A stretch of 64,000 bases of DNA from an uncultured Bacilli bacterium (GCA_934168205.1 CAKPMX010000002.1:248001-312000); one strand, 5' to 3'; positions 26,337 to 35,916 are shown, counted from the stretch's first letter. Program-made: numbers and translations. The notes: generated by a model not told the origin, from the sequence alone.

Positions 26337-27710
26337 TTATTTATTAAACTCTTCTATTAGTTCAATGAATTCTTTTTGTAATTCTTCTAGTCTTTCTTCA
26401 GTTTTAGCTTCAAATCTGGCAGTTATATTAGGGCCAGTGTTAGAAGCTCTTACTAGTGCCCAACCATCATTAAATAAAACTTTTACACCATCGATATCTA
26501 GGAATTTATAATCTTTACTTTTAGCATATTCTGCTACTTTATCAATAATGGCAAATTTTTTGTCATCAGAACTTTTAAATTTTAATTCTTCTGTTGAGTA
26601 GTAGTTATTAATTCCAGAAAGTAATTCTGTTACTGTTTTATCGGTATGAGACAATATTTCTAATAAACGAAGTCCGGCATATAGTCCTGAATCAAATCCC
26701 GGCCAGCGATCTCTAAAGTATACATGTCCAGATAGCTCTCCACCAAATGGTAAATCTTCATCTCTTACTTTAGCTTTTGTATATGAGTTTCCAGTACGAT
26801 AGCATAGGCCTTTTCCGCCTAGTCGCTCTATTTCATCACTAAGCGACTTAGAACATTTTACATCATATAAGAATTCTTTTTTAGCAACTTTATTTATAAT
26901 GTCTCTAACTATGATAATCATATATTGATCTGTTGGTATAAAGGTTGACTTTTCTGATACTACACCTAGTCTATCACCATCACCATCAAAACCTAATCCA
27001 ACGTCAGCTCCTAGTTCTTTTACTTTTTCTTTTAGTTGAGTAAGATTATCTTCAACACAAGGATCTGGATGATGATTTGGGAAGCTACCATCACTTTCAC
27101 CATTGATTACATGTAATTCCATTGGGAACATTTCATATAATTCTTTTGCGATAATACTTGTTGTTCCATTACCTGGATCAATTACGACTTTTAATTTTCT
27201 ATTTCCAAAGTGTAAATTAGTTTTGAATAGTTCTAAATATTCATCACGGATACTGTAGTCAGTTACAGTACCTGTTCCTTTTTTAAAGTTGCCAGCTTTT
27301 ATATAAGCTAAGAAGTCTTGAATTTCTTGCCCTTTACAGTTTCCAGACTCATCAAAAGCAAATTTTAAGCCATTATCATCTTTAGGATTATGTGAAGCTG
27401 TTACCATAACACCTGATGGTATTCCTAATTTTATACAAGCATAATAATACATTGGTGTTGTACATAAACCTAGAGAAATTATATTAACACCAGTTTCTGT
27501 TATACCTTTAATCAAAGCATTATATAAACTTTCTCCTGATAAGCGATTATCGTGACCAATGACACAAGTTGTTTTACCTATTGTTTGAATATAACTACCA
27601 AAACCTAATCCGATAGTATATACTGTATCTTCATCTAATTCAGTAGGATAAATTCCTCTAATATCATATCCTCTAAATATATTTTCATTTATGTTTTCTT
27701 TTATATTCAT
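26337..27710 (-). CDS. Phosphomannomutase/phosphoglucomutase
   Basis: Alpha-D-phosphohexomutase of 457 residues, interconverting hexose 1- and 6-phosphates. The phosphoserine loop is TASHNPKDDNGLK with Ser106. The Mg site is GFDGDGDRLGVV near 243, the sugar loop GGELSGHVYF near 325, and the phosphate-binding loop RASNTGPNITARFEA near 425. Length and the FRGYDIRGIYP opening fit the bacterial PMM/PGM (AlgC/ManB) class rather than GlmM. The start follows AGGAGGAAAAT. First gene of an operon with the unknown protein and the CYTH protein. It supplies sugar nucleotides for surface glycans. Confidence 0.92.
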   Translation of the reverse strand: MNIKENINENIFRGYDIRGIYPTELDEDTVYTIGLGFGSYIQTIGKTTCVIGHDNRLSGESLYNALIKGITETGVNIISLGLCTTPMYYYACIKLGIPSGVMVTASHNPKDDNGLKFAFDESGNCKGQEIQDFLAYIKAGNFKKGTGTVTDYSIRDEYLELFKTNLHFGNRKLKVVIDPGNGTTSIIAKELYEMFPMELHVINGESDGSFPNHHPDPCVEDNLTQLKEKVKELGADVGLGFDGDGDRLGVVSEKSTFIPTDQYMIIIVRDIINKVAKKEFLYDVKCSKSLSDEIERLGGKGLCYRTGNSYTKAKVRDEDLPFGGELSGHVYFRDRWPGFDSGLYAGLRLLEILSHTDKTVTELLSGINNYYSTEELKFKSSDDKKFAIIDKVAEYAKSKDYKFLDIDGVKVLFNDGWALVRASNTGPNITARFEAKTEERLEELQKEFIELIEEFNK

Positions 27711-27729
27711 ATTTTCCTCCTATAATCTA

Positions 27730-27738
27730 ATTATACCA
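27730..27738 (-). promoter_or_regulatory. Extended -10 promoter of the phosphohexomutase operon
   Basis: TGGTATAAT on the minus strand (TATAAT at 27730-27735), about 20 bases before the start. No good -35 is seen, which fits an extended -10 type. Confidence 0.6.
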
Positions 27739-27756
27739 TATAAAATATTTATGTAT

Positions 27757-27784
27757 AGAAAAAGAATGATGTAAAATCATTCTT
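27757..27784 (-). terminator. Terminator of the hybrid histidine kinase gene
   Basis: AAGAAUGAU/AUCAUUCUU hairpin with a UUUUC tail on the minus strand, just after the stop at 27790. Confidence 0.85.
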
Positions 27785-27789
27785 GTAAT

Positions 27790-29715
27790 TTATTTTTCTT
27801 CACCTATAACGATAGCTTCTACATTAGCAAAACGGTCTACATCTGGATTATATTCCGGTACTTTTTCTTCTTTCTTTGGAGTGTTCGCAAGAATACGGTC
27901 TAGTTTTACTTTAATTTGATCTTTACTAAATGGTTTAGCTATGTAGTCAGCAAATCCTTCTTCAAGATATTTTTTCTCACTACCAGAAATAGCATCAGCA
28001 GTTAAAGCAATGACTGGTGTATTAAAATTAGGATTTTTCTTTAGTTCACGTAGTGCTCTTTCTCCAGACATTATTGGCATCATAATATCCATTAATATTA
28101 CATCATATTCTTGTCCTAAAACAATTTTATTTAAACATTCTTGACCATTTTCACATTCATCAATTTGAAAATTGAAAGATTCTAGTGCACGTTTAGCTAC
28201 TTTTATATTTAATTTGTTATCATCAACAATTAGAATTCTTCTATTACTGTAATCAGAATTATTTATTCTTTGCATGATTTCAGCACTATTAATTATTTGA
28301 GTATCTGTTAATGGCTTAGTTTCTAAATCTATCTTTTGAGGTATTTGAACGATAAATAATGAACCTTTACCATAACTACTTTGAACGTTTATTTTACCGC
28401 CCATCATTTCTACTAATTTTTTGGTAATTGCTAGACCTAGTCCTGTACCCTCTGCTGTAGAACTTCTTTCAATGTCTAGTCTTTCAAACTTAGTAAATAA
28501 CTTATTGATGTCTTCAGCTTTTATTCCACGGCCAGTATCTTTTACACTTATTATTAAAAGACAATTTTTATCTTTATTAATACATTTTGTAGTAAATTCT
28601 ATAGTACCTGATTCTGTATATTTAATAGCGTTTGATAATAAATTATTGATAACTTGTTTAATGTGAATTCTATCACCAAGTAACTGATATGGAATATCTT
28701 CTGCTATATTAGTTTTTAATTCTATTTGTTTGTCACCTATACGAGTGGCATTTACTTTAGCTAACATATTAGCTTCTTTACGATAGTTATATGATGTTTC
28801 AATTATTTCTAATTTATCACTTTCTATTTTATTGATATCCATGATATTACCAACTATTTCTAGTAAGGTACGAGATGCCGCAATTACATCTTCCAAGTCT
28901 TCTTTCATTTCAGCTGGTACATTATTTCTTTCAGCCATATCTTCTGATAGACCTACAATAGCATTTAATGGCGTTCTAATTTCATGTGACATGCTAGATA
29001 AGAATTCACTTTTAGCATTGTTGGCTCTTTCTGCTTGTTCTTTAGCGATGTTTAATTCCCCTATCATTTTCATATCTGGGTTTTCAATGGTGTTATACAT
29101 AATAAACACAATTAGAAATTCCATTATTGTTGTAACCGTTACATGGGGATTTGCTTTTTGAATGAGTGATGTAGCAACTGTCAATATCAAAAAAACAACC
29201 AATGGAGTTAATTTTTTACCTTGAATATACTTTCTGTTTTTAATATATGGTATAAACCAGATAATTAGTGTGATACTTGCACATAGGTATACAAAATTAA
29301 CTGCTAAGCCATCAGCATAACCAGCTTTTACATTCATTGGTAATAGGATAGTTATAACTATACATATAATGTATAATATAAGTGATATTTCCTTCAATTT
29401 CACCCAGCGCGATTCATCTGGCCTTTTACTAACAACATAGCAAATCATATATATATATAACGTCATTAATAATATAAACGACATTAAATAAACTAAGTAT
29501 ATTTTGGTGAAAATAGTAGCTAAAAAAACATTTGACGTATATTTATATCCTATAAATGAACATATAAACTCAATTAAAAGTCCTATTGAATTCGTTATAA
29601 GTAACACGGAATATATTTTTGTTTCTGAACTTGAAATATGTTCCTTTTTAAAATAAATTATACTTAATACAATTGAAAAAACAAATGTACAAATAATTGC
29701 ATATGTAAATTCCAT
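27790..29715 (-). CDS. Hybrid sensor histidine kinase with receiver domain
   Basis: About 641 residues. The N-terminal third has six to seven membrane segments with short loops, a 7TM-type sensor. HisKA follows with FLSSMSHEIRTPLN (phospho-His), then HATPase_c with NLLSNAIKY (N box), VKDTGRGI and GTGLGLAI. A C-terminal receiver domain has ILIVDDNKLN and VILMDIMMPIMSG (phospho-Asp) and ends AKPFSKDQ. No Hpt domain or output domain is present, so the phosphate must pass to a separate Hpt protein; one is encoded at 47514. The ATG at 29715 follows TAGGTGG at good spacing; the GTG upstream overlaps it. Signal unknown. Confidence 0.9.
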   Translation of the reverse strand: MEFTYAIICTFVFSIVLSIIYFKKEHISSSETKIYSVLLITNSIGLLIEFICSFIGYKYTSNVFLATIFTKIYLVYLMSFILLMTLYIYMICYVVSKRPDESRWVKLKEISLILYIICIVITILLPMNVKAGYADGLAVNFVYLCASITLIIWFIPYIKNRKYIQGKKLTPLVVFLILTVATSLIQKANPHVTVTTIMEFLIVFIMYNTIENPDMKMIGELNIAKEQAERANNAKSEFLSSMSHEIRTPLNAIVGLSEDMAERNNVPAEMKEDLEDVIAASRTLLEIVGNIMDINKIESDKLEIIETSYNYRKEANMLAKVNATRIGDKQIELKTNIAEDIPYQLLGDRIHIKQVINNLLSNAIKYTESGTIEFTTKCINKDKNCLLIISVKDTGRGIKAEDINKLFTKFERLDIERSSTAEGTGLGLAITKKLVEMMGGKINVQSSYGKGSLFIVQIPQKIDLETKPLTDTQIINSAEIMQRINNSDYSNRRILIVDDNKLNIKVAKRALESFNFQIDECENGQECLNKIVLGQEYDVILMDIMMPIMSGERALRELKKNPNFNTPVIALTADAISGSEKKYLEEGFADYIAKPFSKDQIKVKLDRILANTPKKEEKVPEYNPDVDRFANVEAIVIGEEK

Positions 29716-29765
29716 TACTGCCACCTACTTTATATGTATTTTATCATATAGTATATTTTTTTTAA

Positions 29766-29803
29766 AGAAAAAAAAGAAAACTTGCTATTAATTTTCTTTT
29801 TTT
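29766..29803 (-). terminator. Terminator of the AMP-forming ligase gene
   Basis: AAAAAAGAAAA/UUUUCUUUUUU hairpin with a U-rich tail on the minus strand; the stop codon at 29788 lies in the loop. Confidence 0.75.
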
Positions 29804-31755
29804 ACGTATACCTTTGATGAACTTTTTTCTTTTGATAAAACATTCTTGAGTGCTATACATTTATCATCAACGCCAGTGTTTATTAGTGTGGTAATGCTTC
29901 TTTTTCCTGAAGGGTCAATCGGGAATGATTCATCAAAACTGTGATAACGTATATACATTTTGTTTAGGACCTCTTCTGGAACTACTTTTTCTATTCTTCT
30001 GGCGCAACTTTCTATAGTTTCTTCTTTTTTCTTTTTGCTGTCTGGTTGCATTTCAAAATGGCAAATGTATTCATCGGTATCTTTGGCTCTTACAACTGTA
30101 CAAGACAATATATTTTTTGTATCCTTTGAAACAGCATCAACTAGTTTATAATATGGGATTTTTTCACCTGATTCTAGATATATAATGTCGCTCATGCGAC
30201 CTTTCATTTTAATTTTTCCATTCTTGTCCGATTTATAAGAATAAGTTCCCATGTTTAACCAGGTTTTACCGGTAGCATCAGTTATATATGGACTTTTAGC
30301 ATTATCTGTAGTATATCTTTTCATTTCACATGGAGATATAGCCACTAAACGTCCTGGCTCACCAATATCACAATAATTACCATTTTCATCTAAAACTTCC
30401 ACTTCGGCAAAGCCATGAGGTCTTAGTCCGAGGGTTTCTTTTTTTATCACAGAGCGTAGTCTTTTTTCTTGAAGAGATTTATATAATAACACAAATATTC
30501 CACTTCCTTCTGTTGTTCCACCGCCCATTGAAAAGGTAACGGGTGCTAAAGGATATGGAAGTTTATCTGTTCCAAATTTATGTTTTCTAGCTGTTGAATT
30601 AAAGAATTTTTCTTCACCAATGGAGCAGCCTTCTCCAGTAACGGTTGGGACCATTAAATATGGCATTTTTATTTTTTTCCATTTTGGATCATAATTTAGT
30701 TTTTTACATAAATTACCCCAAAATCCTGTACTGGCACAAACGTAATTTGGTTTATTAATTAATAATGAATATGGAAAAAAATCTTTGCTGTAAAATGGTT
30801 CTAAAGCTAATGTACATCCACAATATAAGGTATCTGATATACCACATGACAATTCCATATGCGTATATGTTGGAATATGTCCTAAAACTGTTAAATTTTT
30901 CATATTAGGCATTCCTGAAACATCTGATACTTTATATCTTGATAGGGTGATATAACTTCTGTTAGTATGTTCAACACCCTTTGGACAACCAGGATCTGTC
31001 GTACCAGACGTATATGTTATAGCACATGTATCATCAAGTTCTGATTTTTCAACTACTTTTCCCTGATAATTTGATCCATACATTTCAAAGTCTTCTGCTG
31101 TAACAATTTCTTTAGTAGTGCTTTGCTTAAAATGTGATATTTTATTACTGAAATCATGAAATTTAGAGTCAATTTCAAAATAAGGATTATATCTTTTTCC
31201 AGTTTTATCTTTTGATAATGAGTCCGTTATAGAAAACATTATTATTTTGCTTTTGTTTGAATCTTCCACAGTTTCTTTTATATCACCATATACATCGTCT
31301 GATACAAACATTACAGGTGAGTCAGTTTTATTTAGTATATCCTTTAAATATTCCTTATCGAACCATTCTCCAACTACATTTACTTTAGCTCCAATTAAAT
31401 TACAAGCTAAAAATAGGTAAACAAATTCCGGAATATTCGAAGTACATATTGGTACTTCTGTCCCTTTACTTATACCAAGTGCTTTTAAAGATTTTGCGTA
31501 AGTATAAATCTTTTCAAACATATCCTCATAAGTAACTTTGTTCCCTCTATAATAAATGGCGTCTTTAAATAAATTATTTTTGTTTTTTAAAAAAAGTTCC
31601 ACCGCTAGAGAATTATTATGGTTCATATCTAAATCAAATAAAACTTTTCTACTCTTTTTTTCTATCTTTGGTGATGGTTTATAAAACTTTTTGCTTGGCA
31701 TACCAAATTCTTTCATATTTAATATTTCTTGTTCTAATTCATATATTTGTTGCAT
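29788..31755 (-). CDS. AMP-binding (acyl-CoA synthetase-like) ligase
   Basis: ANL-superfamily adenylating enzyme, 655 residues, likely activating a carboxylic acid. The phosphate loop is AITYTSGTTDPGCPKGVEHTN near 240, with a short insertion (DPGC) before PKG that is not usual. Further motifs are GGGTTEGSGIF near 415, LRPHGFAEVEVLDENG, WLNMGTYSYKSDKNGKIKMKGRMSDIIYL, and a C-terminal SGKRSITTLI in place of the usual PxTxxGK lysine motif. The start follows AAAGGGGAATAAC. It is a single gene with its own promoter. Whether the acceptor is CoA, a carrier protein or something else cannot be told. Confidence 0.82.
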   Translation of the reverse strand: MQQIYELEQEILNMKEFGMPSKKFYKPSPKIEKKSRKVLFDLDMNHNNSLAVELFLKNKNNLFKDAIYYRGNKVTYEDMFEKIYTYAKSLKALGISKGTEVPICTSNIPEFVYLFLACNLIGAKVNVVGEWFDKEYLKDILNKTDSPVMFVSDDVYGDIKETVEDSNKSKIIMFSITDSLSKDKTGKRYNPYFEIDSKFHDFSNKISHFKQSTTKEIVTAEDFEMYGSNYQGKVVEKSELDDTCAITYTSGTTDPGCPKGVEHTNRSYITLSRYKVSDVSGMPNMKNLTVLGHIPTYTHMELSCGISDTLYCGCTLALEPFYSKDFFPYSLLINKPNYVCASTGFWGNLCKKLNYDPKWKKIKMPYLMVPTVTGEGCSIGEEKFFNSTARKHKFGTDKLPYPLAPVTFSMGGGTTEGSGIFVLLYKSLQEKRLRSVIKKETLGLRPHGFAEVEVLDENGNYCDIGEPGRLVAISPCEMKRYTTDNAKSPYITDATGKTWLNMGTYSYKSDKNGKIKMKGRMSDIIYLESGEKIPYYKLVDAVSKDTKNILSCTVVRAKDTDEYICHFEMQPDSKKKKEETIESCARRIEKVVPEEVLNKMYIRYHSFDESFPIDPSGKRSITTLINTGVDDKCIALKNVLSKEKSSSKVYVKKEN

Positions 31756-31781
31756 GTTATTCCCCTTTCTCGAATGGCTGT

Positions 31782-31810
31782 ATTATATCATATTTCGACT
31801 TATTAGTCAA
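31782..31810 (-). promoter_or_regulatory. SigA-type promoter of the AMP-forming ligase gene
   Basis: The minus strand shows -35 TTGACT (31805-31810), a 17-base spacer and a perfect -10 TATAAT (31782-31787). Confidence 0.8.
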
Positions 31811-31839
31811 TTTAGATTAGGCTATGCATGGATGGTTAT

Positions 31840-31880
31840 AAAAATTAAATGCCTAACTTTTTTAAAATTTGGCATTTAAT
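31840..31880 (-). terminator. Terminator downstream of the dNMP-kinase-like gene
   Basis: AUUAAAUGCC/GGCAUUUAAU, a perfect 10-bp stem with a 17-base A/U-rich loop, followed by UUUUUAU on the minus strand. Confidence 0.7.
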
Positions 31881-31917
31881 GAAGTGTTGAATGGTTATGT
31901 TATTCTCATATTGTTGT

Positions 31918-32502
31918 TTACCAGTCATTATTTTGGATATTCTTTATATTTTGATATATTTTATTTATTGTTTCTTGCAAATCCGATGAACTATTATTAA
32001 CATAAATAGTGTTTTCTGGAAGGCATTTTTTAAATTCTGTTAAAAACATTTGTCTTTTCTCATCATCATCCAACACAGCATCTAACTCTGTTTTACCTCG
32101 ACTCGTTATTCTACTTTGTCTTGTTTGCTCATCGGCATACACAAACAAAGTTAAATCTGGAACCAATAATTCGTTTCCATATATTGTATAATCCATTTTC
32201 ATATCTATTCCAGCAACTCTATTTGATACAACAGTATCTATTAAATATCTCACTAGATAGACATTCTTATTTTTGTAGTCACAATTATTTCTAATATAAT
32301 CTGACATATACACGTCTGATGATAAATAATATAACATATTAGCTACGCAAGATTCACGTCTAACTTCAGTATCAATTATTTCTCTACCAGTATACTCTTT
32401 ACTTGGAGTTTTTAATAAATATGATTCATCATCAATTTTGTGAAGTTCTTTTCCAACTGTACTAGTTCCACTTCCATCCAATCCGGTTATAACTATAAAC
32501 AT
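31918..32502 (-). CDS. Thymidylate kinase-like nucleoside monophosphate kinase
   Basis: P-loop kinase of 194 residues. Walker A is VITGLDGSGTSTVGKEL at residues 4-20. A TMK-like middle follows, with YLVRYLIDTVVSNRVAG (an Arg close to the DR motif) and DLTLFVYADEQTRQSRITSRG, which supplies the lid arginines. It is shorter than a usual Tmk (about 210) and lacks the exact DRY, so it may act on another dNMP. The start follows AGGAGATTAAA. It is downstream of the frameshifted remnant and the methyltransferase. Confidence 0.75.
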   Translation of the reverse strand: MFIVITGLDGSGTSTVGKELHKIDDESYLLKTPSKEYTGREIIDTEVRRESCVANMLYYLSSDVYMSDYIRNNCDYKNKNVYLVRYLIDTVVSNRVAGIDMKMDYTIYGNELLVPDLTLFVYADEQTRQSRITSRGKTELDAVLDDDEKRQMFLTEFKKCLPENTIYVNNSSSDLQETINKIYQNIKNIQNNDW

Positions 32503-32519
32503 TTTAATCTCCTATTCAG

Positions 32520-32799
32520 CTAACTCAATTTTTTCATTACTAATTCATATGCTTTCTTTATATCATAATTATTTTCAATTTTTATTCCATAATTTTTAAT
32601 AATTTGATACATTTTTTGTTTTTCATTTGCAATGGCTTCATCTGATACTCCTTCAAAGTCGTTCTCATTTTCAAACTCTAAAAGTAGCCCTAAGCCTTCT
32701 ACATTTTGGAATGCAAATTCATAATCATTTGGAAATTAATATTTTGTCTACTTCGTCTAGCGTGTTATTTACTTTTACTGTTATTTTTATTTGTTTCAT
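32520..32799 (-). pseudogene. Frameshifted remnant of a small CYTH-like protein
   Basis: From the ATG at 32799 (behind AGGAGTGAAGAGT) the frame reads MKQIKITVKVNNTLDEVDKI and then stops at a TGA at 32725-32727. In another frame the same stretch continues NDYEFAFQNVEGLGLLLEF, then ENENDFEGVSDEAIANEKQ, to a TAG at 32520. Joined by one base change the product would be about 93 residues. The second part resembles the C-terminal half of class IV cyclase/CYTH proteins. So this is either a truncated and frameshifted CYTH gene or a short gene with a recent frameshift. The two plus-strand frames over it are shadows. Confidence 0.6.
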
Positions 32800-32834
32800 A
32801 CTCTTCACTCCTAGATCTAATTATACTTAATATT

Positions 32835-33512
32835 TTAATTTTTTTCTACTATGAAGCAACAACATTTATCAAAGCCAGGAACATCTTCAATTATTTTATT
32901 TTCGATAACTTTTAGATTACTACTTTCTATTTCTTTAAGCATATTTGAAATGGACTTTATTTTACATGAAGTTGAGGCAACAATTACTCTTTCATTACTA
33001 TTTATGTTTGTTCTTTCAACTTCATTGAAGGCCATATTGATATCTGATGTATACTCATCTTTACCATTGCCCATGGCGATAATTAAAGCTTTTCCAGTGT
33101 TACTTAGATGTTCATAGATAAAATTATAAAATTTTTGGCGATGGTTTTCTTCTACAAACATATGAATTACAGCTACTGAATAGATAAAATCATACTCTCC
33201 TGATAGGGTATCTTGCATTAAGTCAAATTGTTTAAAATTATTTGGATATTTATTATTAGTTAATTCCTTACATTTATTTACAGCACTTATTGAATATTCT
33301 AAGGCTAGGACATTATAACCTTTATCAAGTAAAAATATAGCATCTCTTCCCTCTCCAGAACCTAGTTCTAATATTTTACTATCTTTGGTAATTTTGTACT
33401 TATTTATGGTATTAAGAACTTCAGGCGTTGGCTTAGGTATTTCCCATAGATTATTAGATTCATGGACTTTTTTATACCTTTCTTCATAGGCTTTATAGTA
33501 TTCATCTTTCAT
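32835..33512 (-). CDS. Class I SAM-dependent methyltransferase
   Basis: 225 residues, with a complete Rossmann methyltransferase core. The SAM loop is ILELGSGEGRDAIFL near 52-66, followed by YNVLALEYS with the acidic end of strand 2, and FIYSVAVIHMFVEENHRQKF as motif IV-V. The TehB/UbiE-like arrangement fits small-molecule targets. The C-terminus contains DVPGFDKCCCFIVEKN with three consecutive Cys. The start follows AAGGAGAAGTTTTT. Acceptor unknown. Confidence 0.82.
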   Translation of the reverse strand: MKDEYYKAYEERYKKVHESNNLWEIPKPTPEVLNTINKYKITKDSKILELGSGEGRDAIFLLDKGYNVLALEYSISAVNKCKELTNNKYPNNFKQFDLMQDTLSGEYDFIYSVAVIHMFVEENHRQKFYNFIYEHLSNTGKALIIAMGNGKDEYTSDINMAFNEVERTNINSNERVIVASTSCKIKSISNMLKEIESSNLKVIENKIIEDVPGFDKCCCFIVEKN

Positions 33513-33576
33513 AAAAACTTCTCCTTAATTATTTTTTCTGAATATATTTTCATTTATATTTTAGTTTTTGTCAATA

Positions 33577-33605
33577 GAAAAAGTAGTTACTAAAAATAAC
33601 TACTT
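33577..33605 (-). terminator. Terminator of the ppaC-uppP operon
   Basis: AAGUAGUUA/UAACUACUU, a nine-base-pair stem followed by UUUUC on the minus strand, overlapping the stop of the gene at 33600. Confidence 0.85.
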
Positions 33606-34325
33606 ACGTCTTTGCTCTTGTTTCAGCATTCTAATCTCTTTAGCTTTCGCAATAAATTCTTTTCTTATATCTTTAAATTTATGAGATTTATCTTTAGCAT
33701 GTGGGAAGGCATTTATCAAACGTTTTGTTAGGAAGTTGTTATGCAACTCTTCTATTATTTTGCTCTTTACTTCGTTTGTATTGTCTTCGCCATACCTCTT
33801 GAAACTTTTATTAAATTTTATAACTGTGGTTCCTGATACTATAGTGTCAGCATAGAAGATTATTGATAAAATGATACTTATTATTACCATAATATTATTA
33901 GGCAATAATAATATTAAATTTTCTAGATAAGGATTTAGATATTCTACTACTATGACACCAGCTAGGCCAAATAATACTCCATTTTTAAGACATATTCTTC
34001 CGTTAATATTAAACTTTTTATCAGAGTAATCCCACCAGCGTAAATGGAATATCTTTTCAGCAATTAGACTACATAAATATTCAATTGTTAAGCAAACGGT
34101 CATACTCATTATAAACAAAGCTATAATATCACCTTTATATTTTTGAAGAGTTAAAATCATTGCCATAGAGCCGTAGCCAAAGATTGGTATATATGGTCCT
34201 ACTAAAAAGCCTCTATTTAAAACAACTTTTTTCTCCATAATACTTACGGATATTGACTCTACAATGTAGCCTATAAAGGAATAGATAAAGAATAATAAAA
34301 ATAAATTATAGTAATTATACTCCAT
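33600..34325 (-). CDS. Putative ABC transporter permease (CmpB-like membrane protein)
   Basis: Polytopic membrane protein of 241 residues with about five membrane segments. The motifs FIYSFIGYIVESI, RGFLVGPYIPIFGYGS, WWDYSDKKFNINGRI and CLKNGVLFGLAG are those of the family often annotated as putative ABC transporter permease (CmpB type, PF06541). No ATPase gene is nearby, so the name says little about function. The C-terminal 60 residues are basic and cytoplasmic. The start follows AAGAGGTATAAT. Last gene of the ppaC-uppP-ZIP operon, 10 bases after ZIP. Confidence 0.75.
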   Translation of the reverse strand: MEYNYYNLFLLFFIYSFIGYIVESISVSIMEKKVVLNRGFLVGPYIPIFGYGSMAMILTLQKYKGDIIALFIMSMTVCLTIEYLCSLIAEKIFHLRWWDYSDKKFNINGRICLKNGVLFGLAGVIVVEYLNPYLENLILLLPNNIMVIISIILSIIFYADTIVSGTTVIKFNKSFKRYGEDNTNEVKSKIIEELHNNFLTKRLINAFPHAKDKSHKFKDIRKEFIAKAKEIRMLKQEQRRK

Positions 34326-34335
34326 ATTATACCTC

Positions 34336-35088
34336 TTATATTAATTGTGATAGTAATAGAATAATTACACCAATGGATAAGCCTACGTAACTAGTTTTTT
34401 TATCAGTTGCTTCTTTTAATCTAGGAATTAATTCACCAAGGACAATAAATAGAAGCATACCTAGGGTAATTGATAACAAGATACCTAATACTAATGGAGA
34501 AATTGTTGTTAGGTTTAGGAAGAACATAATTAAGCCACCTAGGAATGTTGATAATGATACAAGTCCTATAATGCTTAAAGTTTTCCAAATATTATCATTA
34601 CTTTGATAGAATGTAGCCGCTATAACCATTCCTAGAGGAATATTATGAAAACCTATTCCTAGAGTTAATGCTAAACCGATATTAGTTTCAGTAAGAAATG
34701 TTGAATATACAGCCATTCCTTCTATTACATTGTGTAATACTAATGCAAGTGATGTTATAACACCTATATGAATTAAATTATCTTTTCTTTCCTTTTTAGT
34801 CATAGAACTATCTTCATGATCTGGAATAAATTTATCAAGTAATTTTAACATTCCATAACCTAAAGCTGTACAAATTATAAATACAAAGATATGTTTTATA
34901 CCTAAATTTTCAATTATTTCTGGTAAAAGGTCTGTTACTATTAACATAGCAATTACACCTAGAGCTAAACCTAGAGAAAAATCTACTACTTTTTCTTTTT
35001 TCTTTACTAGGAAGGCAAGTATTGCTCCTATTAAAATAAATATTCCTAATAATAATGTTGTTAGTAGTCCCAATTTAACCTTATCCAT
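34336..35088 (-). CDS. ZIP family divalent metal transporter
   Basis: 250 residues, eight membrane segments. The metal-binding helices carry LVLHNVIEGMAVY near 137 and GFHNIPLGMVIAATF near 165, the ZIP signature with His, Asn and Glu ligands. A charged cytoplasmic loop, DHEDSSMTKKERKDN, separates segments 3 and 4. It likely imports zinc, iron or manganese. I chose the ATG at 35088: the open frame begins with TTG, and AGGAG stands nine bases before the ATG. It follows uppP directly. Manganese import would suit the Mn-dependent pyrophosphatase at the head of the operon. Confidence 0.85.
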   Translation of the reverse strand: MDKVKLGLLTTLLLGIFILIGAILAFLVKKKEKVVDFSLGLALGVIAMLIVTDLLPEIIENLGIKHIFVFIICTALGYGMLKLLDKFIPDHEDSSMTKKERKDNLIHIGVITSLALVLHNVIEGMAVYSTFLTETNIGLALTLGIGFHNIPLGMVIAATFYQSNDNIWKTLSIIGLVSLSTFLGGLIMFFLNLTTISPLVLGILLSITLGMLLFIVLGELIPRLKEATDKKTSYVGLSIGVIILLLSQLI

Positions 35089-35089
35089 A

Positions 35090-35905
35090 TTATGCAACTC
35101 CTATCATTATTAATACTATTAGAGCTAAGATTAGACGATATATCATAAATATTTTAAAGTTATGATTATGTAAGTATTTTAATAAGTATTTAATACATAA
35201 TAATCCTACTATGAATGATATAAAGATTCCTAAAATAAATGTTCCAATATTTCCTGCTATAACTGTCCATGTTGCCTTTTTAAATAATTGTAAAACTAAG
35301 GCACCAGCTACAACAGGAGCACTTAAATAGAAGGAAAACTTGGCAGCATCTTCTCTATTTAGACCTAGAACTCTACCTGTTGCGATTGTTGTTCCAGATC
35401 TTGAAAATCCTGGAATTAAAGCTAAAACTTGACTACAACCAATTATTATAGCGTCCTTAATAGTCATTTTTTTAATAGTTTTTTTATTGTCTGAATATTT
35501 ATCAGCACAATATATTATGATACCCATAATAGCAAGGGCTAAAGCTATGATAACATAGTTATTTCTAATAGCATTTTCAATAACATCTTCAAACAACACT
35601 CCAGCAATGGCAGCTGGAACTGTTGCTGCTATTAGGTACCATAATATTTTTCCTTCATCATCTTTTACACCTTTAGTAAAGCCTTTACTAATCATATTAA
35701 TAAAGTCTTTAAAGAAGTATATTCCTATAGCTAGAAGGGTACCAAAATGAAGTGCTAAATCAAATGTTAAAGCAAGATGAGCATCCATTCCAGCACCTAT
35801 TCCAAATAAATCTCTAAAGATTATTAAATGTGCTGATGAAGATATTGGTAAAAACTCCGCAATTCCCTGAATAAATCCTAAAATAATTATTGATATAAAA
35901 TCCAT
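35090..35905 (-). CDS. uppP: Undecaprenyl-diphosphate phosphatase
   Basis: Integral membrane enzyme that recycles undecaprenyl pyrophosphate for peptidoglycan and other wall polymers (BacA family), 271 residues. The signatures are GFIQGIAEFLPISSSAHLII at the N-terminus, with the catalytic Glu, and LIPGFSRSGTTIATGR near 170, with Ser and Arg in the active site. Seven or eight membrane segments. The start follows AGGAGAGAAACAT. It lies 11 bases after ppaC, so two phosphate-releasing enzymes are co-transcribed. Its presence says the organism makes peptidoglycan. Confidence 0.95.
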   Translation of the reverse strand: MDFISIIILGFIQGIAEFLPISSSAHLIIFRDLFGIGAGMDAHLALTFDLALHFGTLLAIGIYFFKDFINMISKGFTKGVKDDEGKILWYLIAATVPAAIAGVLFEDVIENAIRNNYVIIALALAIMGIIIYCADKYSDNKKTIKKMTIKDAIIIGCSQVLALIPGFSRSGTTIATGRVLGLNREDAAKFSFYLSAPVVAGALVLQLFKKATWTVIAGNIGTFILGIFISFIVGLLCIKYLLKYLHNHNFKIFMIYRLILALIVLIMIGVA

Positions 35906-35916
35906 ATGTTTCTCTC

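Noticed and set aside
32627..32915. Plus-strand frames over the CYTH-like remnant
   Set aside because: They have no ribosome site and oppose better frames with recognisable protein similarity on the minus strand.
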